Shown: piece after piece, positions 44,430-57,179 of the stretch
Position numbering within the stretch: position 1 is the first letter of the stretch
Layout: each line of letters begins with the position of its first letter
From: Bettongia penicillata ogilbyi
Taxonomy: Eukaryota > Chordata > Mammalia > Diprotodontia > Potoroidae
Reading direction: 5' to 3'
Assembly: GCA_023548195.1 (NCBI GenBank)
Contig: JAJHZJ010000014.1
Location: 12,996,718-13,060,717, forward strand
Length of the DNA: 64,000 nucleotides
The notes under the pieces: model-generated
The model's database searches: none
What the model saw: the letters and a program-made list of their open reading frames with translations, nothing else
Told to the model about the DNA's origin: nothing
Made by a program: the position numbers and the translations under genes

Positions 44430-45350
44430 CTTAACAATGCAATTCTAAATAATGAGAAGTTTAAAGGAGAATCATAGAAACAATGATTATGTATAAGAAA
44501 ATAAGAGAATTATTAGACTGGCTGAAAAATATGAACAAAGGGCCTATACATCATATTTTAAAAGATCTCTTGGAACCAGAAGACAAATTAAAAATCAACT
44601 AGTCACCTCCTCCAAACCCCAAAACTCCCAGGAACATCGTAGTCAAAATCCAGATTTTCTAGGTCAAAGAAAAAAATACAATAAGCAGACAGAAAGAATT
44701 CAAATACCAAGTCAAGATCACAGGATCACTCAGTTTCCTCATCTGTTAAATGCGCAGAATAAAAGCACCTAACTCTCAGGGTGATAGTGAGGATCAAATG
44801 AAATAATTGTAAAAGACTTAGTACATTGTTTAGTATATAGGAAGGTAGTATATTAATGTTATTATTAGTATTGTATCATCATTATTATTTAGCAACCACC
44901 AGTTAAATAGAAGTGCAGAGCTTGGAACATAATATTCCAGAAGGCAAAGGATATAGTCAAGAATAACTTGTCTTACAAAACTGCATTAACTCTAAAGAGG
45001 AAAAAAAAAACAAACTTAAAATAAAAAAGAGGACTTTCCAGCATTTTTGATGAAAAGATTAGAGCTACAGAGAAACTTTTAAATCAAATACAGAAAGTGA
45101 ACATGAATGATCATAATGAACTAAACAAGAATAATCTGTATACATTCTAATACAGGAAAACGATACGTTTCTCCTTAGAACTCCATCTTCATCAGGGAAA
45201 AGAGAGGGATTCTAATTAGACAGAAAGTGTGGGAATGGTGCTCTTAAGTCTCGATGATCTTAAAAGGAGAGGAAGAGGAATGGGGATAGTGGATAGTAAG
45301 AAAAGGAAGGTGAGGGAAAATTATCTCACACAGAAATAGGATAAAGAAGA
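44430..45350 (+). mobile_element. Half-L1 / L1 ORF1-region copy, interrupted
   Basis: ORF1 words appear in order: AACTCCCAGGAACATCGTAG, GTCAAAATCCAGATTTTCTAG, GACAGAAAGAATTCAAATAC, then after a nested SINE TTGGAACATAATATTCCAG, ACTTTCCAGCATTTTTGATG, and GAACTAAACAAGAATAATCT. The tract 43840-44430 before it may include L1 endonuclease-region remnants but is too decayed to assert. Confidence 0.6.
44728..44875 (+). mobile_element. MIR-like SINE nested in half-L1 ORF1
   Basis: CTCAGTTTCCTCATCTGTTAA, AACTCTCAGGGTGATAGTGA, GGATCAAATGAAATAATTGT and a (TTAT)-rich end. ORF1-type sequence lies on both sides, so the SINE is the younger insertion. Confidence 0.75.
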
Positions 45351-45829
45351 CAGTATAATTGGGTTCCAGAAAGGTAGTGTCAAGATTGCTTGCTAAAGCT
45401 TTAAGTGAATTGAGGCTAAATAGGAATTGTAAAGAAAAATGCCAACAACCACAACAACAGGAAAAAGACTAATGCATTGGGTATACAGAATCATAATAAT
45501 GGACAACAGAAAAAAATCTGCATTATTCAAATATAATTTTACTATTTCTAATTTTATTTCTGTTTTCTCTGACAGGAATAATAATCTTTGTGCTGTAGGG
45601 AACAGAACAAAATTGACTAATAAAAAATTCAAACACAGCATATGTACCTGCCCTTAGTAAATTCAAGTAACAAGGCCCAGACAAACTATTTTCTAGGTCA
45701 CTCAAAGGACTGAAGTTCACAGAGGATATGATTACTTAGTAACCATCTGTAATATCTAAAAGATCATAAAAAATAAGAGAGGTAGTACAAGGATTAAGAA
45801 GGACAAGTACGGTGCTGATTTTTCAAAAG

Positions 45830-46110
45830 GTTAGAAGAGTGGAATCTACAAAAATAGGACAGTGTACTTTACTTCAATTACTGGAAATAATTTTACAGCA
45901 TATTCTTAAAGGGATGGTTAGTGAGCAACTATATAAGGAAGCAACAGATTCAAAGAACCAGCAAGGCTTCTTCAAGAATAGGTTGTGCCAGATTAACTAT
46001 TTTTTTTGATGGGGTTAAAAACTGGTAGATAAAGGGTATACTACTATACCCACAGAACTTGGCTCTGAGGCTGGCACATAATATATCCTTAGTAAATGCT
46101 TGTTGGTCGA
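45830..46110 (+). mobile_element. CR1/L3-like LINE reverse-transcriptase scrap
   Basis: Conceptual reading VSEQLYKEATDSKNQQGFFK then NRLCQINYFF and KLVDKG resembles the CR1-type block (Q.GF.KGRSC.TNL, RLVD.G). It is followed by a L2/CR1-like tail (GCTGGCACATAATATATCCT, AGTAAATGCTTGTTGG). Confidence 0.45.
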
Positions 46111-46439
46111 TATAGTTTGCCTTAATTTAAAAAAAAAAGTGATTCTTAAAATTTTAGTTCTAAACATGAAAAAAAAATCAGGTAAATTGCATAAACACAG
46201 TGGAGAAAAAAAAGAGGGCTGTATACAAAATGTCAAGCCTCTATAATGTACAACTTTCTTATAAGAACACAATTAAGATCTACCTGCATATTTCAAAATT
46301 GTCCTTTTTCTGGCCTTCTTTTTGATCTTCTTTCTTTTTTCTCCATTAAAAAAAAAGATGCCTCAATGACATCTTTTGCTTTTGTTCTTTCTTCATTTTT
46401 CCTTCTTCTATGTCTCTGTCTCTTGGTTTCTATCATTTG

Positions 46440-46775
46440 CAATGTTGTACAATCTTACAAGTGTGAGAGGAAAATGCAGAGGTTTGCTAATTCTAATTTC
46501 TCTAATTATTAGAAATTTGCAGCATTTTATATGTTTCTTGATAATTTGGTTTTCTTCCTTTGGAAATTGTCCATTAATATCAATTTACAGTTTTTTCTTG
46601 CCCCCCTCACCCCCTTGCAGGTACTGTTCTTATAAATTTGAATCTCTTTCAATAAATTTTGGACATGAGTCCTTTATCAGACAAATTTTCTATGAAGCCT
46701 TTCTCAATTATTTGTTTTCCTTCTAATTTTAATGGTGTTTGGTTTTTTGCATTAAAATAATCTTACCTAATAAAA
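46440..46775 (-). mobile_element. L1 ORF2 C-terminal fragment, antisense
   Basis: TCTAATTATTAGAAATTTGCAG, GAAATTGTCCATTAATATCA, GACATGAGTCCTTTATCAGA, AGGTAAGATTATTT complement: antisense to the ORF2 stretch seen in sense at 20150-20320. Confidence 0.65.
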
Positions 46776-46796
46776 ATTGTCCTTTCTTTTTAAAAA

Positions 46797-47520
46797 AAGA
46801 AAATTATCTCACATAATTGGGATATGTGAATAGAAGTCTACACAAAGAGGAAGGGGATAGTGGGACAGCTGACACTCAAACCTCTTTCTCATATGAACTA
46901 TTCAAAGGAGGAAAGAAAAAAACACACAGATTGTACATATACATTTCACTCCAACAGGGACATGTGATACACAAGGTAGGGCGGAGAGGATGGAATAAGA
47001 GGAAGGTAAGTCCTAAGCAAAACAAACTTTAAGGCTGTACAAAAATATTTATAGCAGCTGTTTTTGCTGCAGCAAAGACCTAGAAACCAAGAGGATACCC
47101 ATCAATTGGAGAATGGTGAAGACATTATATAAATATGATGGAATACCACTGTGCTGTAAAAAAATTATGAGGATAGTTTCAGAAAAAGCTACCAATATTT
47201 GTATGAACTGATGAAAAGTAAAATGGACAAGCCAGGAGAAAAATGTTTATATTAAGAATATAATAAAGACAAAGAACTTTGAACCAGATTCCAGAGGATT
47301 CATAATAAAACACAATATTCAACTCCTGACAGAGGTGAATGCAGAATGACATTTTTGTTTTCTCAAGACCAATTTGGAAATTTGTTTTGCTTGACTATAT
47401 ATGTTTGTAATAGTAGTTTTGTTTTTCTTTCTTAATTTGAAAGTAGAGAGGAGAACAAGGTGGATATTTGCAGACTGAAAAATGACACTTAATCTTAAAA
47501 GTATTTAATTAGCTGGTTAA
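46797..47520 (+). mobile_element. Half-L1 3' part
   Basis: AAATTATCTCACATAATTGG, GACAGCTGACACTCAAACC, CTGTACAAAAATATTTATAG, GAGGATACCCATCAATTGG, then a 3' end parallel to 3540-4020 (CCAGATTCCAGAGGATTCAT, GAAATTTGTTTTGCTTGACT). Same family as 2470-4030. 47520-48200 holds no clear element apart from a pyrimidine-rich run at 47925-48110. Confidence 0.6.
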
Positions 47521-48199
47521 GATTAGGAAATAAAATACATCAAGAACTTCAGTCAACAATCTCCCCCATGATATCAAAAATTAATAGGTACCAAAGGGCC
47601 AACAAAGAGAGCCCTGTGGAACAGCTGGCACATAAAATCCCCTACCCAGGTTCTCTAGTACTAATGAATTTTTTCTATAGCTGCTGGAGTCTCTTTGGCT
47701 CACCAAAGTTAGCAATAAGATCAGTTGGCATTAAATACTCTAAGAGCCTGGGGCTTTTTTAAAGATGTGAAGGAAGAAATGAGAAAAGTGTTTTTAGGGA
47801 AAGAGGTCTGGCTCTAGCATAAATTAAGAACACAGAGAGCTTTTGTAGGAGAGGATTAAGCAGGTATAGTGTGGAATGAGGTTCTGGTTTCTCTATCATA
47901 CAATTAATTAGCTAAATGTTCTGTGACTTTCTTCACTCCCTCTTCCTTCTTCCCATCTCTCCTAATCTACACAAGCTTATCCCACTTGCACAGCAAATCA
48001 CTCCTTTTCTGGCCATCAAACCACAGCAGACTTTCCTTGTCCATCACAGATCAACAGCCACACTTTGTGCAGGATATATATCCTCAGCCTAATTTAAGAC
48101 TCACCCCATAGTCACCTGTGCTTAGCTTTGGTCTCTGCCTTCAACAGACTTTCTTCCTTTACCTAAGGCACCTATACATCTTGGCAGAACTGATTAAAA

Positions 48200-49200
48200 T
48201 ACAGTCGATCAATCATTTATTAAGTTTGTACCGCATGCCAAGCACCAAGCTAAGCACTGGAGATACAAAAGACAGGCTCTGCCCTCAAGGAGTTTACGAT
48301 ATAATGGAGAAAACAACATGTAAACAAAATATATACAAACTATACATAGGATGAATAGGAAATAATTACCCAAAAAAAAGCATATTAGAATTAAGAGGAA
48401 TTGGGAAGGGTTTGTAAAAGATGAAATTTTAGTTGGAAGGTTTAGTTTGAAGGAAGCCAGGGATGTCAGTGGGCAGAGATGAGAAGGGAGAACATTCTAG
48501 GCATGAGGGATAGCAAGAGAAAATGCCCAGAGCTGAGGATTGGAGTGTCTTGTTCATGGAAGAGAGCAAGAAGTACACTTTGGGAAGTAAAATATAAGAA
48601 GACTGGAAAAGGAGGACAGAGCTAGATTATATAAAAGGCTTTAAATGTCAAACAGAGCATTATATATGTTATCTTGGGAAGGCAACAGGGAGCCAGCAGA
48701 GTATACTGAACAGGGGAGTGACACAGTCAGACCTGTACTTTAGGAAAATCACTTTGGTTGCTGAATAATGGTTGGACTAGAGTAGGGAGAGAATTAAAGC
48801 AGGAAGATCCACCAGCAATCCATTGCAATATTTCAGGTGTGAGGTGATGGGGTATTCATCAGCCTAGGTATGAGGTGTTAATGTATGAATAATGTGCTTT
48901 TAGAAAAATGCTGTAAAGGTGAAATTAACAAGTCTTGGAAATAAACTGGATATGTAGGTGGGATGAGGGGTAGACAGTGAAGAGTTGAAGATGAGTACTA
49001 GGTTTTGAGCCAGGAGTCGTGAAGATGATGTTGTCCTCTATATCACTGGGAAAACAGGAAGAAGGAAGGGTTCAGAGAGAAAAGAAATGAGTTTATTTTA
49101 GACGTATTGTATTTAAGATGTCTACTGAACACTGACTAGTTTTATTTTGGACATGTGTAGTTTTGGACATCCACAAGGGACTGAACTCCCTGAAAGGAGA
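48200..49200 (+). repeat. Old mammalian interspersed repeat (unnamed, longest copy)
   Basis: The clearest copy of the family cited for the other unnamed repeats: GCACTGGAGATACAAAAGAC, CTCAAGGAGTTTACGATATA, GAGAACATTCTAGGCATGAG, GGCTTTAAATGTCAAACAGA, AGGGGAGTGACACAGTCAG, AAAATCACTTTGGTTGCTGA, CCATTGCAATATTTCAGGTG, TAGACGTATTGTATTTAAGA, TTTTGGACATCCACAAGGG. I know this as a common mammalian repeat but will not assign a name. 49200-50025 after it has no clear element. Confidence 0.65.
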
Positions 49201-50027
49201 ATGGGAAGGTGAAAAAGGGTAGTAGCAGAATACTATTTCACTGCTCTTGCTTCTATTGTCACTTCACAATTATTTGTCAACTATATTAATAGATGTGTGT
49301 ACACCTTATCCCTACATGTGCAAAGGGGTACATGTCCAAAGTAAAAAGAACTCCCTTATACAGTTAGCATTAGAGAACATATCTAGAATCCACTTTAGAG
49401 TCTAAGTCACTTTCTTATTAGGATTTGACTTTACATCACAAAGGCATTTATCATAGAGGTATCTTACAAAAAAATCCCTGCACAAGATATTCTGATAATA
49501 CTGCAATTTATACACAGATGGTTCCAGTGAGAAGGCAACGATTTTAAGATTAACAAAGAACCAGTTCTTAAGATACTTAAGAGATAACTAGTCAACAAAA
49601 ATTTCCAAATTTGGAAAAAAGTTGTGAACCTTATTGCAACAACAAAAACATGACTGAAGGCTATTAGTAATTATCAACCCACAAAGCTCCTTTCCCATCT
49701 TTAAAAAAATTTTTTTGCAAAAAATCTACATATGCACTGAGAGTATGATGAAGAAAATCTATTATCCAGGCTATGATATGCAAGTCAACGTAGAGACTGG
49801 GTCAATTAATGCAAAAACACTGATGAGAACAAAGGAAAAGAACTTTCTCTGGAAACAAAAAGTTGGAAAAAATTTATAATCTCTGAGTCAGACTCTTCAA
49901 AGTCTCTCAACCCTTCTAAATCCAATCACTTGCCAAATTTTATCCACTTTTATCCCTACAATATCTCTACTTCTCATATCCATCTCTTTACCATATTGTC
50001 ACTAATATATACCTTTCCCCTAGGCAG

Positions 50028-50290
50028 GTAGATGGTGCAACAGAATGTGAGACTTAGAGTCTGGAAGACCTGAATTCAAATGCTGCCTCAGACACACTAA
50101 CTCTGGGTAAGTAAACCTCTGTCTTAGAGATTTCTGCCTAAATTTCCTCATCTATAAAATGGCGATCATAATGGCAGCTTGCTTCTAAGGTTACTTGCTG
50201 TAAGGATTAAATGAGATTACACTTGTAAAGCACTTTGCAAACTTTAAAATGGTATATAAACTACCTATTATTATTATCTGGATTATGTTG
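50028..50290 (+). mobile_element. tRNA-type marsupial SINE, near full length
   Basis: GGCAGGTAGATGGTGCAACA (tRNA-like head), CTGGAAGACCTGAATTCAAA, GCTGCCTCAGACACACTAAC, TTTCCTCATCTATAAAATGG, AAGCACTTTGCAAACTTTAA and a (TTAT) tail. Same family as 38290-38560. Confidence 0.85.
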
Positions 50291-50794
50291 CAAGAGCTTC
50301 TATTGCAATACACATAATAACTATGGTAAATTCAAGATGTTAAAAAAATAAAAATTGTAAATTCAGCACCATACTTTAGTATTGAATTATATAATCTATA
50401 GATTCAAAGGATAAAATGATATAGCTGTTCTATTTCACAACATAACCTCCTCTCCAACCCATTCATACCAACACATTTTCAAATCTAAATTATGAAAAAA
50501 GATTTGTCTTATGAAAATTAATGCTTAGTAAGAACCAACAGGGATCCCACAAATTACATGGACAGTTCTACCTCCATAGGGTTAACTTCCAAGATTTCCA
50601 GGGAGAAGACAATTCTGCTTAGTGAGAGAGACAGAAGAATATCTTTACAAACTATCTGCTTCAGTCACAGAGATCTATCTTTCAGCACTCTCAGGATAAT
50701 GAACAGAGATTTGCTGTGCTAGTTTTAGCAACACTTCAAAAAAAAAAAAAATCTCCGTTCAGTTTAAAGTTTACCTGCTCCAAACATAGTCTCT

Positions 50795-51010
50795 GTCGTT
50801 GCTGTCATTCAGTCATTTCAATAACATCCAACTCTTCCATGACCCCATTTGATGTTGGAGTGGTTTGCCATTTCCTTCTCAAAATCATTTTACATATAAA
50901 GGGAACTGAGACAAACAGGGCTAAATGATTTGCCCAGGGTTAGAATCTGAGGTTGGATTTGAACTCAAGTTTTCTTGAGTCCAGGTCCACTGCATTAGTC
51001 CAATCTTCCA
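50795..51010 (-). mobile_element. RTE-tailed marsupial SINE (MAR1-type), antisense
   Basis: GCTGTCATTCAGTCATTTCA, GGAGTGGTTTGCCATTTCC, GGAACTGAGACAAACAGGGC, GGATTTGAACTCAAGTTTTC. Same family as 23698-23935. Confidence 0.85.
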
Positions 51011-51329
51011 CAAAGAGACTTCCAAACTGCAGAGTACAACATTCATGGAAAATAGAGAACGCAAAATATCTGAAGTCTCTTTGATATGTAAAAAGCTAGC
51101 TAGATCATAGTATTATTAGGCAATATCACAAATGATTATCATGAACCTAGAAGGAGATCTCTTAGAGACATTGCACAGATTCAATCCAATCCTCATAGCA
51201 GTTATTGTTCAATATTTTTAACAAGACTTTAAGGAAGGCAAGGAAGACAGGCATTATCAGATTTACAAAAAGACACAAATTATTATCTGATAAAATCAAT
51301 CAAGATTCAGAACAATTTGTGTTCATGGA

Positions 51330-51500
51330 AAGAGCAATACACTTACAATCAAAAGACATGGATTTGAAACCTGCCTCTGCCACTTACTAGGTATGTAATC
51401 TCAGGTGAGTCAGTTTCCTTATCTGCAAAATGAAGGAGTTGGACACATGTTCTATAACACCTGACTTCTCTCACTCTGCAATTCTGTGATTAGGGTTAGG
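51330..51500 (+). mobile_element. MIR-class SINE
   Basis: GAAAGAGCAATACACTTACA, GACATGGATTTGAAACCTGC, CTCAGGTGAGTCAGTTTCCT, ATCTGCAAAATGAAGGAGTT, GCAATTCTGTGATTA. 51500-51990 is unclassified. Confidence 0.8.
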
Positions 51501-51999
51501 TGAGAATGCTCTATCTACAAGGATAAAAGCCTTAAAATTTGTTTTGAAAATCAAGGACAAGGAAGATACGGTTGGCTAGGCGGTGACAAGACAGGGCATT
51601 ATAGTCACTTTCTACTAGTTCTCAAAAGACTCTCAATAGAGATATTATGCATCAAAGGTAGAAGAATAACAAAAAAACAAGAAGCCCAAGTAGAATAACT
51701 TAAATAACAAGTCACAAAGAAAAACTGATCCTGAGCACTCATTCAGCAGCCACTAGCACACATTCTCCAAGAGGATGCAAAAAAAAAAAAATAACCCTCA
51801 CAAAATGATGCCCACTGACCCTGAGCTCAAATAACAGGCCTCCCATGTTACCCATGTTAAGGCTACACTAGCAAATCTGATGCACAGGACAACACTTAGA
51901 ATAAAACTTAGCCCTAGATTCTCTGACACCCATCACCATACCCCCTGCAGACTGGTTCTAGGCTATGGAAGTTTGCTAAGGCAGGAACAGAGAATAAGC

Positions 52000-53700
52000 C
52001 CAGGAGGCAGGATATCTTCAGGAGCAAAAACCTAACGGGGACCACACTATAGCATCAGCAACTGACTTGTGGTGGGAGACAACCCCTTAGCAAAAAACAA
52101 GGCATTTTTGCCATAAAGGTTCAGATAGCCCTGTAACATCAGCATTACCAAGATCCAAAATGTCCATGCAGAGACAAAGAACCCTATGGCACCAACCAGG
52201 CAGTTCTGCATGTAAATGGGGCAAACAACTTCAAAACACCATGGTGCAAAGGCAAACAACTCAGTAACACCAGTGCAGGAACTCATTCAACTGCCCAGTG
52301 TGAGTGGAACACAACACAGAACAGGACATAATGGGGAAGTGGGAAGAGAAGCTAAGTAGCCCTCTAATAAGCCTGAGGGAAAGAGCTATACAACTGGTGC
52401 TACTTCTGAACACACATGTCACTAAAGGTAGAGACATATTCTGAATTGCCCAATGTAGAAGGAGACTGGGTTACTTCAAGATCTAGTCTCCAAGAAAATA
52501 CACAGTGCTTCTTAAACATGCATCTCAACCCCATGGGGATCTCAACCCACAATTTAAGAAGCTCTGGAAGGGGTTGCAAGTGGAAAAAGTTTGAGAAGAA
52601 AATACACAGTGCTTCTTAAACATGCATCCCAACCCCATGGGGATCTCAACCCACAATTTAAGAAGCTCTGGAAGGGGTTGCAAGTGGAAAAAGTTTGAGA
52701 AACTTTAAGGGGTTCTAAGGGGACAGAGTTAGAAAGTGAAATTACCAAACAACTCAAGAAGAAAATTCGAAGACCTTGAACATAAGCAGATAAATTAACA
52801 GGGAAAACATGCCCTGCAGATCTAGTAAATAAGTCTGGGCATCTTAAAAAAAAAAAGGTAAGATAAATGACCTTGTGCAATGCATAGAGAACATGGAACT
52901 ACAACATATTGTTTCTGAGTCGTTCAAAAAAGAAATAAGAACTATGAAAGCAGAATTTATGGCCTACACAGAAAAAATTAGAAAACCTAGAATCTGCAAC
53001 GGCAATTGTCACCAAAGAAACAAAAGAGAAAACAAATTAGGAATTAAAATATATAGAAGAGAAAATTTAGAAGAAGAGAAGCAAAAAACAACAACATCTT
53101 TTAAAATAGTCTCACTATGCAAGCAAAACATACTGTCTCCAAGATAGGATATACAGAGACAACCTAAGGATCACAGGTCTCCCAGAAGAACAAGAGGAAA
53201 AAATGCCTTAACCTTAACATGCAGGAAACAACAGAAGGGAACAGGCCAGAACTTCTGAACAAAGAATATAAATTACACTGAAAGAATTAACAGATTGCCT
53301 GCAGAGGGAAAAAAAAAAACCCAAGGCTTCAAATTCCAAGACATATAGTGGTTAAATTTAACAATTCAATTTAGAACAAAGAAGTTCTTCAAACCATCAG
53401 GAGAAAGATTTTTAAATATAAAAGAAAGGAAAGGAAATTCAACTAACCCAAAACTATTTTGCATCCATGAGAAATGGTAGGAGAGCACGGAATGCACTTT
53501 AAAGAGCAATGGAGCTCAGGATGCAGCTCAGGGAATCTACCCTACAAATCTGAATTTAAACATACATAAAGAGAAATCGACATTCAATAAAGAGGAATTT
53601 AAAACATTTTTAGGAAGAAAACCAGAACTGAAGATGATCCTGTAGTCTCAGAAAGAGTCTACAGGGAACAAAGGTGAGGACAGGGGAAAAAAAGGATTAA
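52000..53700 (+). mobile_element. L1 5' region and ORF1, decayed
   Basis: The 5' region (52000-52700) leads to ORF1. A coiled-coil-like segment (near 52875-53140, MELQHIVSESFKKEIRTMK) is followed by the RNA-binding entry DNLRITGLPEEQEEK near 53160 and the C-terminal domain remnants near 53400-53640 (ACATTTTTAGGAAGAAAACC). The same family lies antisense at 18130-19500. Many stops. 53700-54820 is purine-rich and unclassified. Confidence 0.65.
52493..52700. repeat. 104-bp tandem duplication, 103/104 identical
   Basis: Units 52493-52596 and 52597-52700. The only difference is CATCTC against CATCCC. The unit contains a small palindrome-ended piece (CTTCTTAAAC ... TTTAAGAAGC) resembling the ends of a hAT-type non-autonomous element. 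Confidence 0.95.
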
Positions 53701-54819
53701 GGTCTGGGGGGGGAAGGGGAGATATGTGTGGAAGAAGAATTTGTAGCAATGGTGGAGAAGGGAGTTCCACAGATGAATGCTCCTACAGAGGAGAGATGTT
53801 CCATGCACAGGGATAAGCACTTTGCTCTGTATGTAGTCCAATGGATTTGGTGCTTGAAAAAAAAAAATCACTAAAACTACATCAAGAGAGGGGGGAGTTG
53901 GAACTCTGGGAGGCATCTGGTACCTGGGAATAAGAAAGCAAGGAACCAGGGAGAAAACAGGAAAAAGCAATTGGGGATAAAAAAAAAAAAGTATTCAAGA
54001 CAAAGTATTAGATCAGTTGGGGAGGGAGGGAAAGAATAATCTGGGACATGATGGGAGAGGGGCCCTACCATGGAGCAACAGTTCTTTCTGAAATCTGCAA
54101 TAAATGTCACTGCTCTGGGAATGAGATTCAACAAAAAAAGGGAATCCATGAGATAGGCTCTACAAAGCAATAGAAAAAACCACTAGAGTGGACAAGAAAA
54201 AGAGAGAAACCAGAGAACTGTCAGGGTCATGAATCAGAGAATGAGGAAGAAAGCAGAAAGAGGGTGGATAATGAAAGGAGTAACAGAAATTCTTTTTGGA
54301 AAGAGGTGCAAAAAAAAGAAAAAATAAAACAAGAGCTAGTTGAAGGGGAGAGGAAGGGGGAATCTACTTGAATAAGGGGCAAAAAAGGGGAAGGAAACAA
54401 TTATATAATCAGATAAAATCTGGAGGGAAAGGGAACTAACAAGTAAAACCCCAAAGGGGCTAGGGTAACAAGTGAGACCAGAGGATCAGCAGTGAGGGAA
54501 AGAGAGTCAATGACAACAAGGTCACCTTAAAAAAAAAGATTAAAATAACTGAAGGAAGAGGGAAAACATATTGGGGGGAAAATCCCTCAATATTAGATAG
54601 AGATGGAAGAAAATATAAGCCTAATTCTCATAACTTTAATTGTGGTATTAAACAACACAATAAAATAAAAAAAGCAACAAACTGGATAACAATGAAAAAC
54701 CCTACTCACGGCAAAACCAGAAAAAATAAGAACAGAATATATGATGCAGTTATATACTAACAAAACTGAGAACACAAACATGAAAATGGAATATCTTCAA
54801 AAATATAAATATACCCAGC

Positions 54820-56275
54820 AGTTTTTACAGAAAAGGAATTTTTTCCTAAGTAATGTTTCTCATTCTATTAAAAACTGGATTATTGAGTTCCTTTGGTTTC
54901 TGATTCTCCCTTACCTAGTCTGTTCCAGTGCTCCATCTCTCTCTATATTTTTAATGAATAAAAAATTGCTTTGATGACTGTTACTTCATAATATAGTTTG
55001 AGGTCATGAAGTGTTCTTCCCTACTTTTCTTAGTCATTTCCTGTGATTTTCTAGATCTTTTGTTTTTCCAAATAAATTTTTGGTTTTCTGTCAAGTTCTT
55101 TGAGGTGTGCCTTTGTTAAATTGGTTAGTATAACATTAAAAATATAAATTAATATTGGTGATATTACCATTTATGTTGACACAGAGTAAACATGAACACT
55201 GAAAAAAAAACTGCTAGGAAAGCAATCTGGCAGAAACTAGCCTTAGACCAATACCTTATACCATCTTCTACTATACATACCTAAGTGGATAAACAAATTT
55301 AATATTAAAGATTATACTATAAAATATTTAGGAGATAAACTGATCACATACTTCTCCAGCCTTGAGTAGATGTATTCTTAACAAAAGATGGACAATTACA
55401 AAAGATAAAATGAAGAATACTTTGAATACTTGAAACTGAAAGTTTCTGCACAGACAAAAACCTACCATAAAAAGAGAAGTGATTGAACTGGGGAAGAAAA
55501 TCTTTGTATTAAATTTTTTTGCTAATTGTTTAGCATCCAAGATATATAAACAACCTATTATTAAAAGTATTACATTATAGATAGCCACCATATAAATAAA
55601 TATACATAAAATAGCCATTCCCAACAGAAAAATGGTCATAAGATGTAAAAAGTTCTCAAAAGAAGAAGTTCTAAGGAGTAACTACGAAACGGACATTCCA
55701 AACTATTAAATGCAAATCAAAACAACTAAGAGATTTCAACTCACACTTCAAAAATCGACAAAAATATCAAAAAATGGTAATGGTTAATGGTGGAGGTGTT
55801 ACAGGATGAAAGGCACTGTAATTCATTATGAAATGGTACAAACATTTTGCAAAGCAGCTTGAAATTATGAAAAAAGTGATTAACACATCAATAAGTGATT
55901 AACACATCAATATACTTTGAAAAAGAGACTATTACGGACTTTGCTGAAGATCTCAATATGAAGAAAAGTCCCCATATACACCAAAATTATTTATAGCAGC
56001 ACTTTTTGTGGTGGATAAGAACTGGAAACAAAGTAGATGTTCATCAACTGGGGAAAAGTCGAAAAAATTTTAGTACATGAATGTCACATGTAAGAAATTA
56101 TGTGTGAGATGAATACAGAGAAACATGGAAAAATCTATATGAACTGAAGCAGCATAGTGAAGTAAACAGAACCAAGGAAACAACATACACAGTAATTACA
56201 GCAATGGAAATGGAAAGAGCTATGTGCCAAAAAAAAATCAAAATTAAATATAATAAAATTATACGTTCAAAAATG
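54820..56275 (+). mobile_element. L1 with 5' inversion (twin-priming structure)
   Basis: 54820-55130 is antisense ORF2 (CTGTTCCAGTGCTCCATCTC, GACTGTTACTTCATAATATAG). From about 55200 the sequence is sense ORF2 C-terminus (CAATCTGGCAGAAACTAGCC, AAGTTTCTGCACAGACAAAA, ATTATTTATAGCAGCACTTT) to the 3' end. The left end of the inverted part corresponds to L1 sequence just upstream of the sense start, as expected for twin priming. Confidence 0.7.
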
Positions 56276-56539
56276 ACTCAACTGATGAGATAGGAGCGGA
56301 CACCCACAATTCACTCACTCCTTTGTGGGAAAGAGAGGTTCACAGGCGTTAAACACTGCACGTTTTCAAACTTTTTCAATATACTGACCAACTGTCCTGA
56401 TTACTTTTCCCCTCTCTAAAAAATATTATTAGTTCCAGAAGATGATCATATAGATTAGATCTATAGTTAGAAGATCCACAAGACGATCTTTGGCAGGGGG
56501 AAAGATACTTGTGATATGATGTAAGTAAAAACTTATTTT

Positions 56540-57150
56540 TTAAAGCAGATAATTGTGTTTTCCTGTGATTTATGCTCATTCCCTCAATGTCTTTTTGCCT
56601 TGTTGCTATGGGCAGGATTTCTAACATTATGTTAAATAGCAATAGATATTCTTGCTTTGGCCCTAATGTTACTTGAAAGGCTTGTAACTTTCCCCATTAC
56701 ATATATCTTGTTTAAAACTTACACATCAAAATTAATTAGTGATATTGGGGTTTCCTTTCTTTGCTTTGCCTCTTCCTGGTTCAGCTATTAAATCCACACT
56801 GCTATCACAAAGAGAACCTAGAAGAATATCCTCTTTTGTTATTAATGCAAACAAATTAAGTGATACTGGAATTGCTCTTTTAACATTTGATAAAATTTAC
56901 ATGTGAATACCATTAGTCCTAATATTTTTTTTAGTTTTAGAGTTGTTTAGTTTCTTTTTCTGACAGTCATTTAGTCTATTTCCTCCTTTATTAATATGAA
57001 TATTCTATATTTTGTCCATTTATTTCCTCTAAGTTACCAGTTTTGAGAAAATATATGTAATAACTTAAATGATTACATAATATTGTAATATAGAAGTATA
57101 TACATTATAATTGAACAAAATAGTTTCTGATCATTTCCTTTATTTCTTCT
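56540..57150 (-). mobile_element. L1 ORF2 fragment (RT region), antisense
   Basis: GGGCAGGATTTCTAACATTA, TGTTAAATAGCAATAGATAT, TTGCTTTGGCCCTAATGTTA read antisense as the RT thumb region of L1. The remainder is A+T-rich and decayed. Confidence 0.65.
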
Positions 57151-57179
57151 TCGGTTATCAAATATTTCTCTTTTTTCAT

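Noticed and set aside
46246..46726. Overlapping plus-strand frames rich in Phe/Leu as a membrane protein
   Set aside because: The sequence is antisense L1 ORF2 plus T-rich flanks; hydrophobicity comes from T-rich codons.
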